DNA from: JANWKQ01 sp964624635
GTDB lineage: Bacteria > Bacteroidota > Bacteroidia > CAIKAF01
DNA: 52,618 nucleotides
Assembly: GCA_964624635.1 (NCBI GenBank)
Contig: CAZUXM010000013.1
Coordinates: 1-52,618, forward strand
Reading direction: 5' to 3'
Shown here in pieces: positions 42,095 to 51,160 of the stretch (positions within the stretch are counted from its first letter, which is position 1; the number at the start of each line of letters is the position of its first letter). The notes below the pieces were generated by a model. It made no database searches. It saw only the letters and a list, made by a program, of their open reading frames with translations, and had not been told where the DNA came from. The translations under genes and the position numbers were made by a program.

Positions 42095-43257
42095 TGAAAC
42101 CTGCCATTGAAATAGAAAATCTCAGCAAAAAATTCAGGATACATAGTAGCCATGAACAATATTTGAGTATTAGAGATTCATTAAGTGATGTTTTTAAAAA
42201 GAAACCAAAAGAAGACTTCTGGGCTTTAAAGGATGTTAGTTTTAAAGTAAATGAAGGTGAATCTGTAGGAATTATAGGGAAAAATGGTGCCGGAAAAAGT
42301 ACTTTGCTTAAAATTATTTCTAAAATTACTCCGCCAACAAAAGGAAGTATTACTTATAGAGGTAGAGTGGCCAGTTTGTTGGAAGTGGGGACCGGTTTTC
42401 ATTTAGAACTAACAGGAAGAGAAAATATTTACATGAATGGTTCTATATTGGGGATGCGTAGATCAGAAATCAAAAATAACTTTGATGCTATAGTTGATTT
42501 TGCCGGTGTAGAAAAATTTATTGACTCTCCACTCAAGCATTATAGTAGTGGTATGCAATTGAGATTGGCTTTTGCAGTTGCAGCGTTTTTAGAAAACGAA
42601 ATACTCATCATTGATGAAGTATTGGCTGTTGGAGATGCTGAGTTTCAGAAGAAATGTTTGGGTAAAATGGGGGAGATAAGCAGAAGTGGTAGAACATTAC
42701 TATTTGTAAGTCATCATTTGGGCTCGATAAGACAATTATGTAATAAAGGGGTATACCTGAATCAAGGAACAGTTCATACTTTAGGGAATATTCATGACGT
42801 AATTAGTGCCTATCAACAAAAAACATCTAATACCAGTTTTTATAAAAGTGAGGATACTAATAAAGAATATTATTTGAATTATGCCGGAATAGTTGGAGCA
42901 TTTAATCAGTTTTCGACTGACCAGAAAATAGTTTTTGAGTTTGAAGTAAATACAAATAAGAGTTTTACAGGTAAAGAAAGATTATTGATAAGAATACAGG
43001 ACGAGTTGGATATTGTTCTTTTTAGCACTGAGATTGTAATTAATTCAAATGAGAAACAATATTTATCATTGAGCCCTAATACTTTTAATAAAGGTAATTA
43101 CAAGTTGAATGGTATAGTTTATCATCCGGCAGTTGCACAATATGATAATGTAAATGAATGCTGCTCGTTTTCTATACTTGATAATAATCCATCTCTGGCT
43201 CATTTAGAAACATTTGATGTTGGTAAGGTGTATATAAACAGTAATTGGAGTTTGTAA
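42094..43257 (+). CDS. Polysaccharide ABC exporter, ATPase with carbohydrate-binding C-terminal domain (Wzt type)
   Basis: 387 residues. Walker A is GKNGAGKST at 62-70, signature SSGMQ 151-155, Walker B ILIIDE 170-175, H-loop His207. After the nucleotide-binding domain (to about 230) comes a beta-rich domain of about 140 residues like the Wzt C-terminal domain that recognises the finished glycan's end. In O8/O9a-type systems this end is a methyl or phosphate cap, and a methyltransferase gene follows here directly. Overlaps the permease gene by 1 base. Confidence 0.92.
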   Translation: MKPAIEIENLSKKFRIHSSHEQYLSIRDSLSDVFKKKPKEDFWALKDVSFKVNEGESVGIIGKNGAGKSTLLKIISKITPPTKGSITYRGRVASLLEVGTGFHLELTGRENIYMNGSILGMRRSEIKNNFDAIVDFAGVEKFIDSPLKHYSSGMQLRLAFAVAAFLENEILIIDEVLAVGDAEFQKKCLGKMGEISRSGRTLLFVSHHLGSIRQLCNKGVYLNQGTVHTLGNIHDVISAYQQKTSNTSFYKSEDTNKEYYLNYAGIVGAFNQFSTDQKIVFEFEVNTNKSFTGKERLLIRIQDELDIVLFSTEIVINSNEKQYLSLSPNTFNKGNYKLNGIVYHPAVAQYDNVNECCSFSILDNNPSLAHLETFDVGKVYINSNWSL

Positions 43258-43296
43258 AAAAAATATCAAATAATTTAGACATACAATATTCAATTA

Positions 43297-44007
43297 ATGG
43301 ATAATGGACTAATATACGATAGAGAGATTCAACAGGAGTATGATAAACTTATTCTTGAGCATCAAATTGTTCTTGGCTATATTGGGAAAAACAAAAGAGT
43401 ATTAGAAATAGGATGTCATACAGGTTATTTTAGTTATTGGATAAAGAAATCAAATAACTTAGTAATAGGTATAGATATTTATGAACCCGCTATTGAAAAA
43501 GCAACCCCATTTCTAAACAAAGGTATAGTTGGTAATATTGAGAATGATGAGGTATGGGATATCTTGGCAAATGAGAAGTTTGATGTAATTGTATTTATGC
43601 ATGTGCTTGAACATTTGGTTGACCCACAAAAGGTATTGGAGAGAGCTAAAAGAATTTTGTCAGAAGAAGGTTCAATCGTTATTGCTTTACCTAATATATC
43701 AAACCTTCATTCCAGAGTTAATATTTTAAAAGGAGATTTTACTTACACCCCATCAGGGTTGATGGATGTTACCCATTTGCGTTTCTTTAATTACGTCACA
43801 GCTGTAAAAATGATCAACAATTCTGGTTATCAGGTTGATGAGTATAAAGGATGTGGGATTGCTGAAATATTATGGGTTCCTAACTTGCCTCTCATTTGGA
43901 GGTTAAATAAACATATTAATCGTTTTGTAAGGTTTATACTAGGAAAGAAGCCTAATTTATGGGATATGGTTCTTATTTTTTCAATTTCAAAAAATAAAAA
44001 TGAATAA
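43297..44007 (+). CDS. SAM-dependent methyltransferase (class I)
   Basis: 236 residues. The SAM-binding motif VLEIGCHTGYFSYW is at 35-48, followed by IGIDIYEPAI, and a central FDVIVFMHVLEHLVDPQKVL typical of Methyltransf_11/12 enzymes. It probably modifies a sugar or the glycan end. It overlaps the next gene by 8 bases, so it belongs to the polysaccharide operon. Confidence 0.85.
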   Translation: MDNGLIYDREIQQEYDKLILEHQIVLGYIGKNKRVLEIGCHTGYFSYWIKKSNNLVIGIDIYEPAIEKATPFLNKGIVGNIENDEVWDILANEKFDVIVFMHVLEHLVDPQKVLERAKRILSEEGSIVIALPNISNLHSRVNILKGDFTYTPSGLMDVTHLRFFNYVTAVKMINNSGYQVDEYKGCGIAEILWVPNLPLIWRLNKHINRFVRFILGKKPNLWDMVLIFSISKNKNE

Positions 44008-44947
44008 TCCGGTAGGCATTTTACTTTCTACATACAATGGTGAAATGTTTGTTGAGAAACAAATACAATCATTGTTAGACCAGGATTATGATAATTTCAG
44101 GATTTACATAAGAGATGATGATAGTAGAGACAAGACCGTTGAGATTATTCAACGTCTAGTAAAATCAAATCCAGATAAGATTGTTTTTTTATCAAATCCT
44201 TCTAAAACAAATCTTGGGATAAGGGAGTCATTTGAATTTTTGATGAAATATGCTTCGAATAAAGAGAAGTACTTTTTGTACTGTGATCAGGACGATTTTT
44301 GGGTGAAAAATAAACTGTCATTAATGTTGAATAGTTTGTTAAAGCTAGAGAGTGAAGTTTCATTGAACACTCCTGCCTTGTCTTTTTCAGATATGAAAGT
44401 GATGAATGAAGAGGGAGAATGTATACTTGGCGGATATTATAAATCGCATAGGCTAACAAAAAAAGACTTTCTGAATGGGATGTATAAAGGAGTAGTTTCT
44501 GGCTGCTTAATGATTTTTAATCAAGCAGCTATTGACTTATATTTTAGGCATAATAGAGTTCATTTGCATGATTATAATATGTTTGTAAATGTTTACATAT
44601 GGGGTAATATAGACTATTTAAATCTTGAGCTAGTATATAGAATTATTCACTCAGGCAATGCCATAGGGACCGAAACTAAAATTTCTTATAAATCCTTGTT
44701 TTTTGACCTGATTAAATATTTTTTCAATAACAGAGGTTATAGAAAAATTGTTCTGAAAAATTATTTTTTATTTTCAGATGTATATGTTACGAAAGAGATA
44801 GAAAACATTTGCTTTTCAAAAGGCCTTTATACGTCAAATTATGTAAATAAAATGTCCTATTTTGATAGAAAAAAATGGTATTATAAATATTTTAAGCCCT
44901 TTAAATGGGGGCTGCTTAATGGGGCAGTTAATTTGGCTCTCATTTAG
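44000..44947 (+). CDS. Glycosyltransferase family 2
   Basis: 315 residues. LLSTYNGEMFVEKQIQSLL at the start, DDDS (39-42) and CDQDDFW (95-101, the DxD-type metal site) are the GT2 marks, closest to rhamnosyltransferase-like enzymes. Acts on the cytoplasmic side of the inner membrane; donor sugar unknown. Confidence 0.88.
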   Translation: MNNPVGILLSTYNGEMFVEKQIQSLLDQDYDNFRIYIRDDDSRDKTVEIIQRLVKSNPDKIVFLSNPSKTNLGIRESFEFLMKYASNKEKYFLYCDQDDFWVKNKLSLMLNSLLKLESEVSLNTPALSFSDMKVMNEEGECILGGYYKSHRLTKKDFLNGMYKGVVSGCLMIFNQAAIDLYFRHNRVHLHDYNMFVNVYIWGNIDYLNLELVYRIIHSGNAIGTETKISYKSLFFDLIKYFFNNRGYRKIVLKNYFLFSDVYVTKEIENICFSKGLYTSNYVNKMSYFDRKKWYYKYFKPFKWGLLNGAVNLALI

Positions 44948-44981
44948 ATTTATTATTTATGTTATGTAATATTTAGCTTAA

Positions 44982-45878
44982 TTGATTAACCTGAAAAAAT
45001 ATAAACAATTTAAACTAGGAATCATTGAATCTTTTCGATTGAAGTTTTTGGAATATTTTAGAAATTATTTCAGGAGTAAAAAATTTAATAACACTACTGG
45101 CAAAAGTATCCAATTTGTTAATTTTATCAATTATACTTCTGGATTTGATATTGAGATATCTAAATCACATTTTGCGTTCAACACAAATATTAATAATTCT
45201 ACAGTTAAATTTTATCTTCGTAAAAAATCTTCAGACATTTTTGTTTTTAACCAAGTAGTTTGTGAAAAAGAATATTCTTTTTTATTGAATGTGTTTGAAA
45301 ATAAAGGAAAAGAATATGTTTTTTTGGATATAGGTTCAAACATTGGGTTATCAACACTTTTTTTTAAAGCACATTATGCATCAGCAAAGATATTCTGCCT
45401 GGAACCGGAGGTTTCAAATTTTGATGCTTTAAACACACATGTTAGAATTAATAAACTCGAAAATGTTGTTACGATTAATAAAGGGCTCTATGTTACTGAT
45501 GGTTTTTTATACCCTAGTAGATCATTCAGAGACGGGGAACATTGGTCATTCAAACTGAGTGAAGTACCAGAAGGAAATGAGTTGGATAAAATAGAAACAG
45601 TGTCAATAAGAAGTTTAATTAACGAGTTTGGATTGTCTCTGATAGATTTTATGAAAGTTGATATTGAAGGAGGAGAAGCGCCCTTGTTGAGAGATCCTGA
45701 ATTTTTAGATGTAATTTCAAGATATGTAAAGGTAATTGCTTTTGAAATACACCCTGAAGTAATTACTTATGAAGAAGCACAGAAAAATATAAAGGAATCA
45801 GGTTTTTTTGTTTTGAATATGGGGGGGACGTATATTGGACTGAATAAAAAACTATATCTACACACATTAGATGTATAA
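44982..45878 (+). CDS. FkbM family methyltransferase
   Basis: 298 residues with a TTG start (no ATG at a suitable place). SAM motif FLDIGSNIGLSTLFF at 114-128, acidic loop LEPEVSNFDAL, and the FkbM mark MKVDIEGGEAPLL later. Such enzymes O-methylate sugars of surface glycans. Its stop overlaps the next gene by 8 bases. Confidence 0.87.
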   Translation: MINLKKYKQFKLGIIESFRLKFLEYFRNYFRSKKFNNTTGKSIQFVNFINYTSGFDIEISKSHFAFNTNINNSTVKFYLRKKSSDIFVFNQVVCEKEYSFLLNVFENKGKEYVFLDIGSNIGLSTLFFKAHYASAKIFCLEPEVSNFDALNTHVRINKLENVVTINKGLYVTDGFLYPSRSFRDGEHWSFKLSEVPEGNELDKIETVSIRSLINEFGLSLIDFMKVDIEGGEAPLLRDPEFLDVISRYVKVIAFEIHPEVITYEEAQKNIKESGFFVLNMGGTYIGLNKKLYLHTLDV

Positions 45879-46794
45879 AATAGGAATTTTTATACCATAT
45901 TTTGGCAAATGGCCAGATTGGATTCAATTGTATTTTGAAACACTTCGAAAAAATTCAACTATTGATTTTATTTTTTATACTGACTGTGATACCTCAATTG
46001 TAGATGCACCTAATATTCATTTTCGTAAAATTAGCTTTGATAATTATGTATTTCTAGTGAACGAAAAGCTTGATTTTAAGTTCAAGCCTAAGAATGCATA
46101 TAAACTTTGTGATCTTCGACCATTATTTGGATATATTCATGAGGATATATTCCTTGGATATGATTACTATGGATGGATTGATATGGATGTATTAATTGGC
46201 GACATTAGGTTTTTTTATACAGAGGATATTTTGAAGAAGTATGATGTTTTTTCAACTCATGAACATCGAATATCCGGACACTTTTCAATTTTCAAGAATA
46301 CAGAGAAGAATCGTACAATGTATAAAAAAATATATCATTGGAAAGAAGCTCTGCAGTCAGAACCATTTATTGGAATCGATGAGCATGGATTAACGAATGC
46401 TTATCTACATACTTTTTTTGATAAATTGAATGATAAATTCAATTGGTCAATTAATAATTGTTTTTCTAAGGCCTTATCAAATAAAAAGATGAGTAAAATG
46501 TATATGGTTGAGCAGTTTTCTACCCCGTTTTTGCCAAACCCGTGGCTAGATGGTACCATTAATAGTGATCAACCGGATGTTTGGTTTTATAAAGATGGTG
46601 CTATAACCAATAACAGAGATGGTGAGAGAAAATTCATGTATCTTCATTTTATGAACTTTAAATCAAGTCAGTGGCGCCATGATAACACCAAAGCTCCCTG
46701 GGAAGATTTGAATCAAGTTTGTAAAGCCAATATTGATGATATGAAAACTGGAATTATAATCGATAAAAATGGGATTTCGCCATTAAGTTCATGA
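45871..46794 (+). CDS. Glycosyltransferase-like protein (DUF6625 type)
   Basis: 307 residues. The start IGIFIPYFGKWPDW, then FIFYTDCD, YKLCDLRPLFGYI and GWIDMDVLIGD with a DxD pair at 104-106. This is the pattern I associate with DUF6625, a glycosyltransferase-fold family found in polysaccharide loci; the assignment is from memory. No membrane helix. Overlaps the flanking genes by 8 and 4 bases. Confidence 0.7.
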   Translation: MYKIGIFIPYFGKWPDWIQLYFETLRKNSTIDFIFYTDCDTSIVDAPNIHFRKISFDNYVFLVNEKLDFKFKPKNAYKLCDLRPLFGYIHEDIFLGYDYYGWIDMDVLIGDIRFFYTEDILKKYDVFSTHEHRISGHFSIFKNTEKNRTMYKKIYHWKEALQSEPFIGIDEHGLTNAYLHTFFDKLNDKFNWSINNCFSKALSNKKMSKMYMVEQFSTPFLPNPWLDGTINSDQPDVWFYKDGAITNNRDGERKFMYLHFMNFKSSQWRHDNTKAPWEDLNQVCKANIDDMKTGIIIDKNGISPLSS

Positions 46795-47942
46795 AAATAT
46801 TACATGTAATACCGTCCCTTGATAAAGGAGGTGCCGAAAGGTACTGTGCTGATGTTTGTGCTGAACTATCAAAAAGGCAAGGTATTGAAGTGATTTTATT
46901 AGCGATGTCTCCATCTAACAAATATTCATTTATTACCAATCATATAAATTATAGAACCTGTAATTCTACTGTTTTACCATCTATATCTACAAAAGGTAAA
47001 TATAATACTGTAGAATATGATCAAATTGTCAATAGTTTTAAACCTGATATTATTCATTCTCATTTGTTTTGGGCTGAACTTCTAACACGATATAAACCTA
47101 TCCCTCAAGTAGCATATGTTACCCATTGTCAAAACAATATGCCTGAATTTGATAATTTAAAATTGTCACGTATTTTTCATAAATCTACATGGACGAATTT
47201 TTTTGAGAAAAATTGGATTATCAAAAAATATAAAGAATGCAGAAATAATTTTATAGTGATTTCAAAAGATACAGAGATCTACTATAAAAATGTCTTACCT
47301 GCTCAAATACAGAATATTACATTATTATATCACGCTATAGATTTTCAAAAATTCAATAAAGCTAATATTAGCAGGATTGATCGTTTAAAAGATATTAATC
47401 TTGTCTATGTAGCCAGATTTGCCATTTACAAAAACCATCAGTTTTTGGTTGATGTTGTTAAAGAACTAAAGGATAGAGGCTATAATGTTAAATTAGATTT
47501 TTTAGGTAATGGGGAATGTTTTGAAGATGTAAAAAATAAAGTAGGTAATTTACAATTGACTAATGAGATTAATTTCGCTGGGGTAGTTGATAATGTTGAA
47601 GATTATCTGGTTAAAGCAAATGTCTATGTTCATCCTGCATATTATGAGCCTTTTGGATTAGTTATCATAGAAGCAATGGCTGCCGGATTACCTGTAGTTT
47701 GCTTGGACGGCAAAGGCAACCGAGACCTTATTGAGGAAGGTAAAAACGGGTTTATGATCTTTGAAAATAATCCAACATTGTTTGCAAATAAAATTATTGA
47801 AACAATAACCTCTTCTGAAAGTTATTCTAAAATGTCTCAATATGCAGTAGATTATGCTCGGGAATTTGATATCAAGTTACATGTAGATAAACTCATTGAA
47901 TACTATAAAAAAATACATACAAAAAGTACCGAAAATCACTAA
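46791..47942 (+). CDS. Glycosyltransferase family 4 (GT-B)
   Basis: 383 residues. N-terminal GGAERYCADVC, and in the C-terminal domain VARFAIYKNHQFLVDVV and the EX7E motif in EPFGLVIIEAMAAGLPVV, typical of retaining GT4 enzymes. Adds a sugar to the growing glycan in the cytoplasm. Confidence 0.92.
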   Translation: MKILHVIPSLDKGGAERYCADVCAELSKRQGIEVILLAMSPSNKYSFITNHINYRTCNSTVLPSISTKGKYNTVEYDQIVNSFKPDIIHSHLFWAELLTRYKPIPQVAYVTHCQNNMPEFDNLKLSRIFHKSTWTNFFEKNWIIKKYKECRNNFIVISKDTEIYYKNVLPAQIQNITLLYHAIDFQKFNKANISRIDRLKDINLVYVARFAIYKNHQFLVDVVKELKDRGYNVKLDFLGNGECFEDVKNKVGNLQLTNEINFAGVVDNVEDYLVKANVYVHPAYYEPFGLVIIEAMAAGLPVVCLDGKGNRDLIEEGKNGFMIFENNPTLFANKIIETITSSESYSKMSQYAVDYAREFDIKLHVDKLIEYYKKIHTKSTENH

Positions 47943-47972
47943 AATATTACCTAAGTTAAATCAATAAAACCC

Positions 47973-49288
47973 ATGAATAAAAATCTATTCATTATTGTTG
48001 GTAGTTATCCATATGAATATCGGGAGACATTTTTGCATGAAGAGCTTTGCTCATTAAGTGAACATTTTAAAAATATCTACTTATTAGTTCCCAGTGAATC
48101 CGGATTTACAAAAAACAGTCCGGTAGTATTTGAGTTGCCGGGAAATGTTTCAATTATCCACCTAGGAAATTCAAATTCATTTTTTCAAAAAATTCTTACG
48201 TTTTTTAACTACGGACCAGTTAGCCTTTTTAGAATTATTAGATCAGAGTCTCTTTTTACTAAAAAGAAGTTTAACTTAAAAATGTTCAGAGTGCTTTTTT
48301 ATTATTTGTCTTCTGAAAGAGACTTTAGAAAGAAACTTCTTAAATTGATTGCTAATTTGAATATTAAGTATAACCAAATAGTTTTATATTCATTTTGGTT
48401 TACAGAGTTCACATATTCAATTTACAGGATAAAAAATACTTATCCTGATATTAAAGTGTACTCTCGAATTCATGCTTGGGATCTATACCTCGAGAGACAT
48501 ACTCCCCAATACTTGCCACTTAGGAAAAAGATTATTGATGGGATTGATGGTATTTTCCCTATTTCTGAGCAAGCTGCGGATTATTTGAGAAAACAGTATA
48601 AAATTAGTTCAAATAATATAGACACTCATTATCTCGGAGTTCAATATTTTGGTCTTAATTCGTTATCAGATAAAACCAAAGATATTTATCTGATCAGTAT
48701 TTCAATTATAACGCCCAATAAAAATTTAGAATTAATCATTGATTCTTTATCCCATTTAAACTCAGACATTCATGTTCATTGGACTCATTTTGGTGGTGGG
48801 AATTCTTGTTTTGATTCCGTAAAAAAATACGCAGAGCATCATCTGTTAGACAAATCAAATATTACTTTTAACCTCGTAGGAACGAAGTCTCCTAAAGAAA
48901 TTAAATCTTTTATTAGTAACCAGCCTGTTGATTTTCTAATCAACACTAGTTTTTCGGAAGGATTACCTGTTTCTATGATGGAGGTGATGTCGGCATCTAT
49001 ACCAGTTATAGGTCCTAACATAGGCGGCATTGCTGAAATTTTAGTAGATAGATATAATGGTTATTTATTATCATCCAAACCAACAGTTCTTGAAATAGCA
49101 AATGTGCTTGAAAATTATTTANNNNNNNNNNNNNNNNNNNNNNNNNNNNNNNNNNNNNNNNNNNNNNNNNNNNNNNNNNTGTTGAAATTTCTGAATTAAG
49201 GAATAATGCATTTCATACCTGGAAGACTAAGTTTAGCGCAAAAGATAATTACGAGAAACTGGCAAAAAAAATGCTTGGTAAAATTTAA
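47973..49288 (+). CDS. Glycosyltransferase, GT-B fold (contains an assembly gap)
   Basis: Reads from ATG 47973 up to the gap at 49122. The C-terminal domain shows the EX7E motif in EGLPVSMMEVMSASIPVIG. After the 58 N the coherent frame is the one giving VEISELRNNAFHTWKTKF, KDNYEKL, KKMLGKI and TAA at 49286-49288, a typical end for this family, and not the one that stops at 49199. The two sides are out of frame, so the true gap is 59 or another length that is 2 modulo 3. Total about 439 residues if the gap is near 59 bases. Confidence 0.82.
49122..49179. other. Assembly gap (58 N) inside a glycosyltransferase gene
   Basis: Frame of the flanks shows that 58 cannot be the exact length (2 modulo 3 is needed). 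Confidence 0.85.
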
Positions 49289-49347
49289 TATATTATTTAT
49301 ATTTATTCTGATTTTGCCTTTACTTTAATTATAGCCTTTAGCACCTA

Positions 49348-49956
49348 GTGAATATTAAGAAACTAATAAAAAGAATACTTGGAATAAAAGAACCTCCGGT
49401 AAGCATCTATACTAAAGATCACTTTAAGGGGAGCAATTTTTTGATTGGAGACCATACATATGGTATTCCCAAAGTTTTTTTTATTAATGACGAAACTAAT
49501 TTAGAAATTGGTAAATTTTGTTCAATCGCCAGCGGAGTGGAAATATACTTAGGTGGTAACCATAGAACTGATTGGATTACTACTTATCCTTTTAATGTAT
49601 TGAACAAAAATTTCCCTTCTGCACAAGTAATTACTGGTCATCCGGCTACTAAAGGAAGTGTAATAATAGAGAATGATGTTTGGATTGGGGGAAAGGCTAC
49701 TATTATGTCAGGAGTTACTATACATAATGGTGCAGTTATTGGAAACGGGTCAGTAGTTACAAAAAATGTAGGTCCATACGAAATTTGGGCAGGTAATCCG
49801 GCAAAATTGGTAAAGAAAAGATTTTCTGATGAACATATTCAATTTCTCCAAAACCTTCGATGGTGGAATTGGGATATTGATAAGATTAACTTACACGTAA
49901 ATATTCTTTGTTCTGATAATCTTGATGAATTAAAAAAAATTATTGAGGCTAAATGA
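49348..49956 (+). CDS. Hexapeptide-repeat O-acetyltransferase (CatB-like)
   Basis: 202 residues with GTG start. The left-handed beta-helix shows GKFCSIASGVEIYLGGNHRTDW (metal/active-site His region), then IENDVWIGGKATIMSGVTIHNGAVIGNGSVVT and AGNPAKLVKKRF. This is the xenobiotic/sugar acetyltransferase group. In this locus it most likely acetylates a sugar of the glycan. Overlaps the next gene by 4 bases. Confidence 0.88.
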   Translation: MNIKKLIKRILGIKEPPVSIYTKDHFKGSNFLIGDHTYGIPKVFFINDETNLEIGKFCSIASGVEIYLGGNHRTDWITTYPFNVLNKNFPSAQVITGHPATKGSVIIENDVWIGGKATIMSGVTIHNGAVIGNGSVVTKNVGPYEIWAGNPAKLVKKRFSDEHIQFLQNLRWWNWDIDKINLHVNILCSDNLDELKKIIEAK

Positions 49957-50699
49957 ACCGGTTAAAAAAAATAAAGGATTATTATAACTGGGGAGGTAGA
50001 TTTTTTACTGATGAGTTTATCAATCAAGGTAAAGAGATTAATCTTTTAGAATCTCAAAAGACACCGTTCAGATATGATGTAATCAATTACTTACTTTCTT
50101 CACTCAATAGAGAGACTTCATACCTGGAGATAGGAGTTAGAAATCCGGAGGATAACTACAATAAAATAAATGCCACGAAAAAGTACAGTGTTGATCCCGG
50201 AATTGAATTCAAAGAAAACCCGGTTGATTTTAAAGTTACCAGTGACCAATTTTTTGACGGGTTAACCAGCGGAAAGTACCTTTCATCAGATATCAAGTTT
50301 GATGTAATCTTTATTGATGGTCTTCATCTAGCCAATCAGGTAGAAAGAGATATTGATAATTCATTAAGGTTTATCAAAGAAGATGGATTTATTATCTTAC
50401 ATGATTGTAATCCCCCAACAGAATTTCATGCCAGAGAAACTCATGAGTTTGTAATTTCACCTGCTGGTCAAAATTGGAATGGAACCACTTGGAAAGCTTT
50501 TTTAAAAGTCAGATACAGAAAAGATATTTTTTCGTGTTGTATTGATTCAGATTGGGGAATAGGTATAATATCTAAAAGTATAAATTGGGGAGAAGCTCCT
50601 ACAGTTCAAAACCCTTATTATGAATTTTCAGTTTTGAATAAAAACAGGAAAGAACTACTGAACTTGATTTCATTTGAACATTTAAAACAAAAAATTTAA
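49953..50699 (+). CDS. Class I methyltransferase (Methyltransf_24 type)
   Basis: 248 residues. SYLEIGVRNPEDNYNKI is the SAM motif region; FDVIFIDGLHLANQVERDI and GFIILHDCNPP are the marks of this group. Probably modifies a sugar or an amino-sugar precursor. The next gene begins at the base after its stop. Confidence 0.82.
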   Translation: MNRLKKIKDYYNWGGRFFTDEFINQGKEINLLESQKTPFRYDVINYLLSSLNRETSYLEIGVRNPEDNYNKINATKKYSVDPGIEFKENPVDFKVTSDQFFDGLTSGKYLSSDIKFDVIFIDGLHLANQVERDIDNSLRFIKEDGFIILHDCNPPTEFHARETHEFVISPAGQNWNGTTWKAFLKVRYRKDIFSCCIDSDWGIGIISKSINWGEAPTVQNPYYEFSVLNKNRKELLNLISFEHLKQKI

Positions 50700-51160
50700 A
50701 TGTTCACCAAAGAAAGAGCAAATATTATTCGAGTAACTAAAACAGTTTCATTGGATATGGATGAAGGTGTTGAAATTAAACCAATGACTGAGCATAACAT
50801 ATTAGATGGAAGTGCATTTAACTCCCCAGAAGAGATTGATACGTTTAGAAATTTTTTACAACTAGGACACAAAGGTTATTACGGATATTATAAAGGTAAT
50901 TGTGCTTTCCGTACGTGGATATTTAATTCTAAAGATAGATGTTTAGTAGGGAAGAACTTTTATTATAATCTTCCATCACATGAAGTTTTTTCTGCTTGGT
51001 CAAAAACCAGAGAAGATTTTCAAAAAAAAGGTTTGTTTACGAGTGCNNNNNNNNNNNNNNNNNNNNNAAATTGCATATAAAACTTAAAGTTTACCAAATA
51101 AATAAAGGAAAATGTTTTAAAGTGTCATTTGGTAGAAGAATTAATGAACTGGTAGTATGA
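50700..51160 (+). CDS. GNAT-like acetyltransferase (contains an assembly gap)
   Basis: Before the gap: 115 residues ending FSAWSKTREDFQKKGLFTS, where R..F..KGLF resembles the acetyl-CoA-binding motif of GNAT enzymes. After 21 N, the frame KLHIKLKVYQINKGK to ELVV ends at TGA 51158-51160, overlapping the next gene's ATG by 4 bases as elsewhere in this operon. The N-run does not keep the frame; the real gap should be 1 modulo 3 (for example 22). Frame and stop choice are inference. Confidence 0.6.
51047..51067. other. Assembly gap (21 N) inside the GNAT-like gene
   Basis: The flanking frames disagree by one base, so the N count is not the real length. Confidence 0.8.

Noticed and set aside
49181..49199. 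Stop at 49199 as the end of the glycosyltransferase
   Set aside because: That frame gives a meaningless tail, while another frame gives a family-like C-terminus to 49288.
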